Shown: piece by piece, positions 35,969-43,554 of the stretch
Layout of the letters: the number at the start of each line of letters is the position of its first letter
How positions within the stretch are numbered: the first letter of the stretch is position 1
The notes under the pieces: generated by a model
The model's input: only the letters and a program-made list of their open reading frames with translations
The model's database searches: none
Told to the model about the DNA's origin: nothing
Made by a program: the position numbers and the translations under genes
NCBI GenBank assembly: GCA_937873695.1
Contig: CALMYL010000029.1
Span: 1 to 64,000 of the forward strand
Source of the DNA: an uncultured Ignavibacteria bacterium
GTDB taxonomy: Bacteria > Bacteroidota > Ignavibacteria > Tepidaquicellales > OLB5
Length of the DNA: 64,000 nt
Reading direction: 5' to 3'

Positions 35969-37471
35969 TCAGTACTTCCATGTTAAAGATAAATGGAATA
36001 GCATTGTTTGAAGTGATGATGTGCTGCTGCTATATTCAGATGCTATTGTACTTGGATTTGATGCTGTAAGCTCTTTATTCAATGCCATTTCATATGCAAA
36101 GTTCACTGCGAATTTTGGCGAAAGATTCAGCGTGCCGCCTGCCATCACATGGTTTTCAACAATTGCCGGAAATACCGGGAATACTGTTGTTTCAGGAACC
36201 GGATTTGTACCATATGTATAGCCTAAACGGAAAGTGAACATTCTTGAAAAATCATACTCGCCGCCCGCGTGAATAATGTATGAGTCTTTCCATTCAAGCG
36301 GGAAGTTAAGTGAAAATGCCCCTGTGTTGCCCATCATTCTGTTGATGTTAGCATTCTGTCCGCCTGTCATGCTGAGCTCCATTTTTTCGAAGGCTTTCTT
36401 CCAGTTCAGCCATTCAAGATCCATTCCGAAACGGAATTTTTTATTCGGGGCAGCATATGAAAAACCGAACGATATCTGCTGCGGCATTGAAAGTTTGTTT
36501 TCAAGATCGTAGGATGCTTTTGCTCCCAATGAGAGGTCAATTCCCATCTGTGTAAATGCAGTCATTGCGGAATCCATTGCCTGCTGCTGTGTGATACCCG
36601 GGTAATTTGTCATATAGCCCATTACAACCCTGCCGAATGCATCGTTCATCTGGTAGGTCATATCCATATCAGCTTTGCCGTTCTTGTAAGTAAGATCAAC
36701 AGGCAGAGTATAGCTTAAACCCAATGAGAACATATCATTTACTTTGTAGGCAAGACCTATCTTTCCTCCGAAACCAAATGCTGTAAGATCGCTCATATTC
36801 GCATAAGCGGTTACTTCGCTGTATCCAAGTCCGCCCTGTGACTGCGGAGCGGAAAACATCTGGCCAAAGGTCATTCCGGTCTGCGGATTTACAACACCCT
36901 TAAGCTCGTTTGGTGAAAGACTGTACGGCATACGGAAATCCATCATGCTGTAATACATGTGAGCTGAAAAACCTGCTGAGAAGTTTTTGCTGAATTTGTA
37001 CGATAGAGAAGGACCGCCCTGCATAACTGCGAATTTTGAAAAATATTCCTGCTGCACGTAGTTACCGCTTTGATCTTTGAACAACTGGTGATTAAGTTTA
37101 AAATCAGATCCCATACCGCCGTTCGTAAAGAAACCGAGCCCTACGGTAAATTTTGATTTTTTTGGTGTATATGTAACACCCAGGGATGGAAGCGGGTATG
37201 TTGCTGAATTTCCTTCAGCATTATTGATCGTATTTGTAAATTTTAGTTTAGGAATCATCATGGAAAAATCTGCATCAAGCATATTTTCTTTTAAGAATGA
37301 AATTCCTGCAGGATTTGTCATTAACAAACTGGTATTATCAAAGAAGCCCGTTGATACGCCTCCCCTGCCGGTGGTTTTCGCGTCAAAACCTATAAGCCTG
37401 GTACCGTTCTGAGAGTAAATTCCGGATATGAATATGATGGATAGAAGTAAAAAACCTGTAATTTTCTTCAT
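35969..37471 (-). CDS. OmpP1/FadL family outer-membrane protein
   Basis: 500 residues. Signal peptide (1-20), then the FadL/TodX N-terminal signature G-R-G-G-V-S-T-G-F-F-D-N-T-S-L-L-M-T-N-P-A-G-I, alternating beta strands and a terminal aromatic strand ending L-S-L-T-W-K-Y. FadL-type porins move hydrophobic compounds across the outer membrane. It is the first gene of the operon leading to the octaheme cytochrome, with a MarR-type palindrome 36 bp before its start. This suggests uptake of the substrate or of a hydrophobic sulfur species. Confidence 0.9.
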   Translation of the reverse strand: MKKITGFLLLSIIFISGIYSQNGTRLIGFDAKTTGRGGVSTGFFDNTSLLMTNPAGISFLKENMLDADFSMMIPKLKFTNTINNAEGNSATYPLPSLGVTYTPKKSKFTVGLGFFTNGGMGSDFKLNHQLFKDQSGNYVQQEYFSKFAVMQGGPSLSYKFSKNFSAGFSAHMYYSMMDFRMPYSLSPNELKGVVNPQTGMTFGQMFSAPQSQGGLGYSEVTAYANMSDLTAFGFGGKIGLAYKVNDMFSLGLSYTLPVDLTYKNGKADMDMTYQMNDAFGRVVMGYMTNYPGITQQQAMDSAMTAFTQMGIDLSLGAKASYDLENKLSMPQQISFGFSYAAPNKKFRFGMDLEWLNWKKAFEKMELSMTGGQNANINRMMGNTGAFSLNFPLEWKDSYIIHAGGEYDFSRMFTFRLGYTYGTNPVPETTVFPVFPAIVENHVMAGGTLNLSPKFAVNFAYEMALNKELTASNPSTIASEYSSSTSSLQTMLFHLSLTWKY

Positions 37472-37506
37472 TTTTCCCTTTTTTGGATTAGATTAACATT
37501 ATTATT

Positions 37507-37523
37507 AGTCGCTAATGGCAACT
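37507..37523. promoter_or_regulatory. MarR operator candidate before the fadL/octaheme operon
   Basis: AGTCGC-TAATG-GCAACT, one mismatch from a perfect inverted repeat, 36 bp upstream of the fadL-like start codon. Confidence 0.6.
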
Positions 37524-37579
37524 ATACAAAGATAATACGCGCCCACAGCGATAAAATATGATTTGTTTCACCCAAAAAT

Positions 37580-37593
37580 ATGATTTTTGTCAT
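37580..37593. promoter_or_regulatory. Fnr-like box in the divergent promoter
   Basis: ATGAT-TTTT-GTCAT, one mismatch from the ATGAT-N4-ATCAT core seen upstream of the ferredoxin operon. It lies midway between the divergent genes and 3 bp from the central MarR site. Confidence 0.5.
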
Positions 37594-37596
37594 CTT

Positions 37597-37613
37597 TGTT
37601 GCCTGTGGCAACT
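37597..37613. promoter_or_regulatory. Central MarR operator candidate
   Basis: TGTTGC-CTGTG-GCAACT with perfect GTTGC/GCAAC arms. It abuts the Fnr-like box. Confidence 0.65.
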
Positions 37614-37659
37614 TATTATCCCCTTTTCGCTCACTTGACATTTGGAACTTTTTATATTA

Positions 37660-37676
37660 AGTTGCCATTAGCAACT
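37660..37676. promoter_or_regulatory. MarR operator candidate before the thioredoxin operon
   Basis: AGTTGC-CATTA-GCAACT, a perfect 6-5-6 inverted repeat, 29 bp upstream of the thioredoxin start codon. It mirrors the site before the fadL-like gene. Confidence 0.7.
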
Positions 37677-37705
37677 AATAGAAAGCTGTAATTATTGTAA
37701 AATTT

Positions 37706-38287
37706 ATGAAAAAAACAAAAATCACATTACACATCCTGATCCTGGCAGGCATTTTCTCTGTTTTGCTTGCTTCATGCGGCAAAAAAGAAGACAGATCTGT
37801 GAATTATAATACACCCTCAGATCAGAATAAAAACGTTCAGAAAACGATAACAAATAGTGATATAAAAACCAGCCCTGAACCGGTCAAAAAAGAAAATATT
37901 AACAAAGAAAATAATACAAAAGGAAGCACGAAAATGGTACATTTAACAGCGGCAGAATTCAAACAGAAGGTATTCAATTATGAAACACAGAAGGAATGGA
38001 AATTCACGGGAGATGTTCCGGTAATTATTGATTTCTATGCAGACTGGTGCGGACCCTGCAAAATGGTTGCGCCGGTTCTCGAAGAATTATCAAAAGAATA
38101 TGACGGAAAAGTTCAGATTTACAAAGTAGATACAGAAGCAGAGCAGGAACTTGCATCTGTATTCGGAATACGCAGCATTCCTTCAATTCTCTTTATCCCT
38201 ATGGAAGGAAAACCGCAAATGTCAATGGGCGCACTTCCGAAGGAAAGTTTTGTAAAGGCTATAAACGAAATTTTGCTTGTAAATTAA
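37706..38287 (+). CDS. Thioredoxin-domain lipoprotein
   Basis: 193 residues. The lipobox is L-L-A-S-C-G-K near residue 24. A disordered Lys/Asn-rich linker (about 30-75) is followed by a thioredoxin fold with D-W-C-G-P-C-K and the cis-proline loop S-I-P-S-I-L-F. The active site is that of classical cytoplasmic thioredoxin, but the protein is anchored outside the cytoplasm. It could reduce disulfides or persulfides produced by the neighbouring sulfur and cytochrome proteins. Confidence 0.9.
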   Translation: MKKTKITLHILILAGIFSVLLASCGKKEDRSVNYNTPSDQNKNVQKTITNSDIKTSPEPVKKENINKENNTKGSTKMVHLTAAEFKQKVFNYETQKEWKFTGDVPVIIDFYADWCGPCKMVAPVLEELSKEYDGKVQIYKVDTEAEQELASVFGIRSIPSILFIPMEGKPQMSMGALPKESFVKAINEILLVN

Positions 38288-38300
38288 TAAATAACAGATC

Positions 38301-38513
38301 ATGAAAAAGAATATGGGTTCAGCAGACAAAATAATCAGAATTCTGATCGCAATAGCAGTGTTTACCCTTTATTTTACAGGTACTGTAACAGGCACACTGG
38401 GAATTTTACTTATGGTTTTTGCAGTTATATTTGTATTAACAAGCCTGATAGGTACTTGCCCGCTTTATCTGCCTCTGGGATTAAGTACATTGAGGAAGAA
38501 ACTGAAAAGTTAA
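38301..38513 (+). CDS. DUF2892 small membrane protein
   Basis: 70 residues, two membrane helices, with the family pattern N-M-G-S-A-D-K-I-I-R near the start and G-T-C-P-L-Y-L-P-L-G near the end. DUF2892 domains are found fused to or beside rhodaneses (as in YgaP), which links them to sulfane sulfur. It lies 13 bp after the thioredoxin gene. Confidence 0.88.
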   Translation: MKKNMGSADKIIRILIAIAVFTLYFTGTVTGTLGILLMVFAVIFVLTSLIGTCPLYLPLGLSTLRKKLKS

Positions 38514-38542
38514 CCATACTGTAAAACAGCAAAATTATAACA

Positions 38543-38761
38543 ATGATAGATAAGTATATAAAGAACAGATTTCTGAAACTTGGGATCTATGGAATTATTG
38601 GCGGCTTTATAGGTTACGCATATTATTATTTCGTCGGGTGCCAGAATGGCTGCCCGCTGAGCTCAAACTGGTATATTACTACCGGCTACGGTTTCGCATC
38701 AGGTCTCCTGCTTGGTTTACCGCCAAAGAAAAAGCCTGAAGGCGAAAATAAAACAGCATAA
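38543..38761 (+). CDS. DUF6132-like small membrane protein
   Basis: 72 residues with two hydrophobic segments and the motif Y-Y-Y-F-V-G-C-Q-N-G-C-P-L-S-S-N-W, which I recall as DUF6132. The two cysteines could be redox-active. It is the third gene of the divergent operon and is followed by a strong terminator. Confidence 0.7.
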   Translation: MIDKYIKNRFLKLGIYGIIGGFIGYAYYYFVGCQNGCPLSSNWYITTGYGFASGLLLGLPPKKKPEGENKTA

Positions 38762-38804
38762 TTACAGAAGAGCATAGCATATATCACTTACTTTACCGAA
38801 TCAT

Positions 38805-38837
38805 AAAAAAAGCCTTTATATTACAGGCTTTTTTTTT
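38805..38837 (+). terminator. Terminator of the thioredoxin operon
   Basis: AGCCT/AGGCT arms flanked by A and T runs (38805-38815 with 38825-38835), with a 9-nt loop. It could act on both strands. Confidence 0.85.
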
Positions 38838-38920
38838 GCTTTTAATTTCACTTTGAAGCAACAATTTGTCAACAGATTCTCCTGATTGAAACACGCAGGT
38901 ACAATAGTAAAAGCCAATCA

Positions 38921-39110
38921 GGACTATAGTCCGTTTGTGGGAAAGACTTTTCCCCCGCTATATAGAACGGGGCTAAAATATTTTGTATCACCGTCAGCAG
39001 CTAGAGACCTCCCCTGCAAAATCTGCCGTCTTAGCAAAGTCTCCTGAAAGGGACTCTGCAACTATACCTGAATAAACTCGTGCAATTCATGAAACTCGTG
39101 GTTAAATCAT
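38921..39110. repeat. Intergenic block with palindromes and a dispersed-repeat copy
   Basis: The 360-bp gap before the cupin pseudogene has no gene. It contains GGACTATAGTCC (38921-38932), a CCCCG...CGGGG hairpin (about 38953-38972) and, from about 39028, a copy of the AAGTCTCCT-x-AAGGGACTCTGC...CTCGTGCAATTC element that also occurs twice near 47861-48070. Confidence 0.7.
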
Positions 39111-39121
39111 TTAGCTTTATA

Positions 39122-39449
39122 TCATTCCGATTTTATCATCACCAATATCATCTTAAAAGCAGTTGCTGCTTTAAGTGAATGCGGTTCACCCGCCGGCATT
39201 ACGATAGCCTTTCCGGCGCCCAGCGAATACTTCTTGCCTGAAATTGTTATTTCTGCCATCTGTTATCTGCACGAACGCGTCAAAAGGAGCGGTATGTTCG
39301 CTTAATCCTTCGCCTTTATCAAATGCGAACAGTGTAATATTACCGCTGCTCTTTTTCAGCAGAACTTTACTTACTACTGCACCTGACTGGTATTTAAGCA
39401 GCTCATTCAGATTCATACTTACTGTTTCAGATTCCCTGGTTTCTTTCAT
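39122..39449 (-). pseudogene. Cupin-domain protein, single-base frameshift
   Basis: The first frame (39449 down to about 39258) encodes a typical small cupin start: L-L-K-Y-Q-S-G-A-V-V-S-K and F-D-K-G-E-G-L-S-E-H-T-A-P-F-D-A-F. After T-D-G the expected sequence continues in another frame as A-E-I-T-I-S-G-K-K-Y-S-L-G-A-G, then M-P-A-G-E-P-H-S-L, to a stop at 39122. Loss of one base near 39255-39259 explains this. It is either a recent pseudogene or a sequencing error. Intact, it would be about 108 residues. Confidence 0.82.
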
Positions 39450-39525
39450 ATATAATTGTATTTATTTATACTCAAATATACGATTCTGCTTTATGAAATC
39501 AATTGACTTACATCAATTTCTGCAT

Positions 39526-39553
39526 AAAAAAAGCCCGTCTAAAAGACGGGCTT
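39526..39553 (-). terminator. Terminator of the YceI gene
   Basis: AAGCCCGTCT-AAA-AGACGGGCTT (39531-39553) is followed on the minus strand by a T-run. Confidence 0.88.
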
Positions 39554-39613
39554 CTGTGTAAATGTTCAATAAGTTTCTCAATCAATCAACTATTAAACAA
39601 TCCTTTGTAATAA

Positions 39614-40195
39614 TTATTTTTTAGAAAATTCGCCATCGGCTTTAATTCTTACTTCCTCGCTTATCGCAAAATCAGGGAAAGTTGAACCGATATTGAAATC
39701 TGATCTTTTAAGTGTTCCTAATATCTGTAAACCGGCAACATCTGCATTATTTGCCATTGGATTCTGTATTGTACCACGGTGAATAAGGTTAACAGTTATT
39801 TCTTTTGTTATACCGTGCATTGTTAAGTTGCCTTTTAACTTGAATGTCTTATCCCCGGTTTTTTCGATCGAAGTGCTCTTGAATGTCAAAGTTGGATATG
39901 TTGCGGCATCAAAAAAATCAGCTGATTTCAGATGTTTATCACGCGCTTCAATTCCGGTATTAATAGTATTGATATCGGCAGTCATTTCAATAACCGCATC
40001 GCTGAAATCGGCCTGAGATGATGTAACTGTTACATCAAAAGTTGTAAAGTAGCCGGTCACATCAGCAATTGAAAGATGTGTTACAACAAATCCCAGTTTT
40101 GAGTGGTTTGGATCCTGTTTCCAAACAGTTTGAGCACTCAGGTTAAATGTAGAAAATACAGCAATTAAAGCGAGAAACAGTGAAAATCTTTTCAT
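39614..40195 (-). CDS. YceI family periplasmic lipid-binding-like protein
   Basis: 193 residues. Signal peptide (1-21), then the YceI lipocalin-like barrel with W-K-Q-D-P-N-H-S-K-L-G-F-V-V-T-H and the K-G-N-L-T-M-H-G-I-T-K-E-I strand. YceI-fold proteins bind isoprenoid or quinone-like lipids. The gene is monocistronic, with a perfect palindrome 39 bp upstream of its start. Confidence 0.92.
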   Translation of the reverse strand: MKRFSLFLALIAVFSTFNLSAQTVWKQDPNHSKLGFVVTHLSIADVTGYFTTFDVTVTSSQADFSDAVIEMTADINTINTGIEARDKHLKSADFFDAATYPTLTFKSTSIEKTGDKTFKLKGNLTMHGITKEITVNLIHRGTIQNPMANNADVAGLQILGTLKRSDFNIGSTFPDFAISEEVRIKADGEFSKK

Positions 40196-40233
40196 GTCTA
40201 AGTAGTGTTAGTTTAAAAATGGTGGTTAGTTCT

Positions 40234-40251
40234 TATGTGTTGCAACACATA
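40234..40251. promoter_or_regulatory. Perfect 18-bp palindrome upstream of yceI
   Basis: TATGTGTTGCAACACATA is fully self-complementary. Its core GTTGCAAC looks like the two GTTGC/GCAAC half-sites of the MarR motif fused without a spacer, but the spacing differs, so another MarR-type regulator may bind. Confidence 0.6.
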
Positions 40252-40457
40252 TATAGCCATAAAGTTCCCGAATTTGAAGAATAATAACCAAGACAGCTCT
40301 AAATTTATGTATATATTGTAATTCTTTATAAAGGAGAGTGAATTTAAGAGAAATTAATTCAAAAATTCATTTTCAGCCTAATCTAATATTATCTTTTATT
40401 GATCCTTAAAAGCAAGCATATGATATATTAGATCATGATCTTATTTTGAACATACTA

Positions 40458-41420
40458 CTAAATAGCAATCACTACAGAGCCCTTTTTATGCCCTTTTTCA
40501 ACGTATTTATGAGCTTCCCTGATACTTTCGAGAGAATATGTTCTGTCAATTACCGGCTTCAATTTACCCGCCGCAATAAAAGAACTAATGGTTTCTAAGT
40601 TCTCTTTTCTTTCATTCGCAATTCCGCCCACAACTCTTTTGCCGGTGAACATATTAACTATCAGACCGCTCAAAATATCCGAGATGTCTGTATGAACAGA
40701 CCTTACATAGATACCACTTTTACCAAGTCTTCTTATGCTCCCCCAGAAAGGACTTTTGCCTACAGTATCAAATATGATATCAAATTCTGCATCTTGTTCA
40801 GTAAAATCGGTAACAGTATAATCAATAACATTATCTGCACCAAGTGATCTTACCAGGTCAATGTTCGCGGTACTGCAAACACCTGTTACTTCAGCGCCAA
40901 GGTATTTAGCAATTTGCACTGCGTAAACTCCTAACGCACCAGAAGCGCCATAGATCAAGATCCTGTTACCTTTGCTTAACCTGGCTTTTTCTTTTATAAA
41001 ATAATAGGAAGCCAATGCTCCAAAAGGAATTGATGCTGCCTGTTCGAAACTTAGCCCATCAGGAATAACTGCAATTGCAGAATCTTCTTTTAATTTTATG
41101 TACTCCGCATTCGTTCCGGAATCTAAACCGGCCGCTCCGAAAACTCTTTCTTTGACTTTGAAACTCCGTACTTTTTTACCGGTTAGCTCAACTTCACCGG
41201 CAAACTCATTGCCCGGTATCCGGATCCTTTTTGGTTTAAGAAATCCGTTAAAAAATCTAACAAGATAAGGATCAGCTTTTCTTAAATGAACGTCACCGGC
41301 GGTAACTGTTGCCGCTTTGACCCTTATGAGCAGTTCATTATCCTGAATTTCAAGTTTATCAACATTCCTGATCTCTAAAACTTCTGGTCCTCCGTACCTT
41401 TCAAAATAAGCAGCCTTCAT
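40458..41420 (-). CDS. NAD(P)-dependent quinone-oxidoreductase-like dehydrogenase
   Basis: 320 residues, medium-chain dehydrogenase fold without the zinc-binding cysteines. The GroES-like N-terminus contains R-I-P-G-N-E-F-A-G-E-V. The Rossmann motif is I-Y-G-A-S-G-A-L-G-V-Y-A-V-Q-I-A-K. The end K-G-H-K-K-G-S-V-V-I is typical. Members reduce quinones or activated alkenes. It follows the UPF0316 gene by 86 bp in the same direction, so it may be the distal gene of the opine/B12 operon, though this is uncertain. Confidence 0.88.
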   Translation of the reverse strand: MKAAYFERYGGPEVLEIRNVDKLEIQDNELLIRVKAATVTAGDVHLRKADPYLVRFFNGFLKPKRIRIPGNEFAGEVELTGKKVRSFKVKERVFGAAGLDSGTNAEYIKLKEDSAIAVIPDGLSFEQAASIPFGALASYYFIKEKARLSKGNRILIYGASGALGVYAVQIAKYLGAEVTGVCSTANIDLVRSLGADNVIDYTVTDFTEQDAEFDIIFDTVGKSPFWGSIRRLGKSGIYVRSVHTDISDILSGLIVNMFTGKRVVGGIANERKENLETISSFIAAGKLKPVIDRTYSLESIREAHKYVEKGHKKGSVVIAI

Positions 41421-41506
41421 TGTTGTTTCTCCTCAATTAAACTCTCAATTATTGTTAAAGCTATTCTCCCTAAAAACAGATCATAATAAAAAACAATTAA
41501 AGTTAA

Positions 41507-42028
41507 TTACTTTCTTGAATGGATAAAACCTCTATAAGGTATAACCGACTGCACTGAGATAAATGCTGCGGGATCAATCTTCTCTATAGTCTTAATTATC
41601 TCAGATCTTCGTTTAGCCATAACAATCAGAACCAGAACGGCTACACCGCTTCTTGCCCCTTCGCCGGGTACAATTGTTACGCCAATTTTAAGGGATCTCA
41701 GTTTGTCAGCAATAGCATCTGTATGGTATTTTGAGATCACATAAAGCTGAAGATATCCGGTACCAAATTTGTTCTCAATTGAAACTCCGGCAATAGTACC
41801 TAAAGCAAACCCCGCGGAATAGCCCAGAATGTTCCATGTATTATCAAGGTTCTGCATTATATATCTCATAGCAGCTATCCATATCATTACTTCAATAAAT
41901 CCATATACGGCGGCACGGTATTTATGTCCTTTAACAACATTCAGCATCCTTAACGTACCCAAAGATACATCAATGATCCTGGCACACATAATAAAGAACA
42001 TACCTGCCGAAATACTCAGTATGTTCAT
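41507..42028 (-). CDS. UPF0316 (DUF2179-type) membrane protein
   Basis: 173 residues. Three N-terminal membrane helices contain the family pattern R-I-I-D-V-S-L-G-T-L-R and the G-T-I-A-G-V-S-I-E loop. A cytoplasmic domain follows (about 95-173) with V-P-G-E-G-A-R-S-G-V-A-V-L. It starts 12 bp after the asparagine-synthase-like gene, so it is cotranscribed. The family has no known function; a transport or sensing role for the cluster product is possible. Confidence 0.85.
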   Translation of the reverse strand: MNILSISAGMFFIMCARIIDVSLGTLRMLNVVKGHKYRAAVYGFIEVMIWIAAMRYIMQNLDNTWNILGYSAGFALGTIAGVSIENKFGTGYLQLYVISKYHTDAIADKLRSLKIGVTIVPGEGARSGVAVLVLIVMAKRRSEIIKTIEKIDPAAFISVQSVIPYRGFIHSRK

Positions 42029-42040
42029 TGTTTTACCCTT

Positions 42041-43522
42041 CTAAAAATCCGCTGTTACACCGGCAATAAGTTTATCTTCGCAAAATGAAAAATGCTCTTT
42101 ATAAATTCTATAAAAATAAAGCTCATCTTTACCTCTTATATTATGCGGAGCCTGTGAGCTTTCATTAAGAAATTCCTGATCACTAATTTCAGATTCAGCA
42201 ATCTTCCTGAATAATTCTTCGGCACCTGAGCCTTCTGAAAATTTCAGTTTATCTCTCCACAATATTTCTTCAGGCAAATAGTCCTTAAACGCCTTCCTGA
42301 GCAGGTATTTTTCCATCTTATTATCTCCTGCACATCTTAATTTTATCGGAATGCTGTGAGCAAATTCAACAAACTCATGATCTAGGAACGGAACCCGTGC
42401 CTCTATAGAATGAGCCATAGTCATCCTGTCTGTTCTTTGAAGATTAACATTGTGCAAAGATCTTGTAAGCCTTATGAGTTCATCATTAAGCACACCGGAA
42501 CATTTCATATTTTTAAGATAATGATACCCGCTGAAAAGTTCATCAGCTCCTTCACCTGTAAGTACAACTTTTATCTTTCCTTTTGCAGCCCTGGCTACAA
42601 AATAATTAGGCAGGGCGCTTCTTACCAGCGGCGCGTCAAATGATTCAAGGTAATATATCACATCGTGAATTGAATTCCGCATTTCCTTTTCAGTATATAT
42701 ATATTCATAGTGTTTTGAATTCAGAAATTCCGCGACCTTTCTGGCGGCCATAAGATCATCACTACCTTCAGTACCAACAGCGAATGTGTGCAGTTTATCA
42801 ACATACGGATTCATTAGTGCTGCAATAATGCTGCTGTCAAGTCCGCCACTGAGAAAAATTCCAACAGGAACGTCTGAAACAAGCCTGCGTTTGACAGAAA
42901 CGAATAATTTCTGGCGGATCATTGAACAAATTTCATTTTCATCTCTAAGGAAAGGACTTTCATACGAATCTATAGAATAGTACTGATGAAACCCGGTTAT
43001 ATTCGAGTAATAATACCCCGGGGGAAACTCGCTGATATCTTCAAAACCCTCAAGGGATTTGATCTCTGAAGCAAAAGCCATAACTCCGTTCTTGCTTCCA
43101 AAGTAAAGAGGTTTAATTCCTATTCTGTCCCTTGCGGCAAAAATGTTACCGCTGTCATTTATTACAAAAGCGAACATTCCGTTCAAAAGTTTCAAACAAT
43201 CATAACCGAATTCTTCAAACAGATGAAGCAGTACTTCACTGTCAGAGTCAGTCTTAAATTCATGATTACCGAGAAATTCCTTTCTTAGTTCTTTGTAATT
43301 ATAGATCTCTCCGTTACAAACAATACATTTATCACCGGTTTCATTATAAATAGGCTGTACTCCGCCTTTAAGATCAATTATAGACAGCCTGGTATGTCCA
43401 AGAATTATTCCCCTGCCGGAAAAATAGCCATACTCATCCGGCCCTCTGTGTTTTAACTTCCGGGTCATACTGTATATATCAACCGGATCATTGGTTCCAT
43501 ATAAAGCTGTTATTCCGCACAT
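42041..43522 (-). CDS. Asparagine-synthase-like glutamine amidotransferase
   Basis: 493 residues. The class II glutaminase has the N-terminal Cys2 nucleophile (M-C-G-I-T), R-G-P-D-E and C-N-G-E-I-Y-N. The synthetase half has the ATP pyrophosphatase loop S-G-G-L-D-S-S (225-231) and L-T-G-E-G-A-D-E-L-F-S-G-Y. All catalytic residues appear present. It is shorter than E. coli AsnB (554) and lies in an operon with an opine-type dehydrogenase and a B12 enzyme, so it may amidate a pathway intermediate rather than aspartate. Confidence 0.88.
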   Translation of the reverse strand: MCGITALYGTNDPVDIYSMTRKLKHRGPDEYGYFSGRGIILGHTRLSIIDLKGGVQPIYNETGDKCIVCNGEIYNYKELRKEFLGNHEFKTDSDSEVLLHLFEEFGYDCLKLLNGMFAFVINDSGNIFAARDRIGIKPLYFGSKNGVMAFASEIKSLEGFEDISEFPPGYYYSNITGFHQYYSIDSYESPFLRDENEICSMIRQKLFVSVKRRLVSDVPVGIFLSGGLDSSIIAALMNPYVDKLHTFAVGTEGSDDLMAARKVAEFLNSKHYEYIYTEKEMRNSIHDVIYYLESFDAPLVRSALPNYFVARAAKGKIKVVLTGEGADELFSGYHYLKNMKCSGVLNDELIRLTRSLHNVNLQRTDRMTMAHSIEARVPFLDHEFVEFAHSIPIKLRCAGDNKMEKYLLRKAFKDYLPEEILWRDKLKFSEGSGAEELFRKIAESEISDQEFLNESSQAPHNIRGKDELYFYRIYKEHFSFCEDKLIAGVTADF

Positions 43523-43554
43523 GTTATCAGTTCCTTTCTGTTATTTAAATGGAT

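Noticed and set aside
40412-40445. ATATGAT...AGATCATGATCT as another Fnr-like box
   Set aside because: The half-sites are separated by 7 rather than 4 bp and it lies downstream of one gene and over 200 bp upstream of the next.
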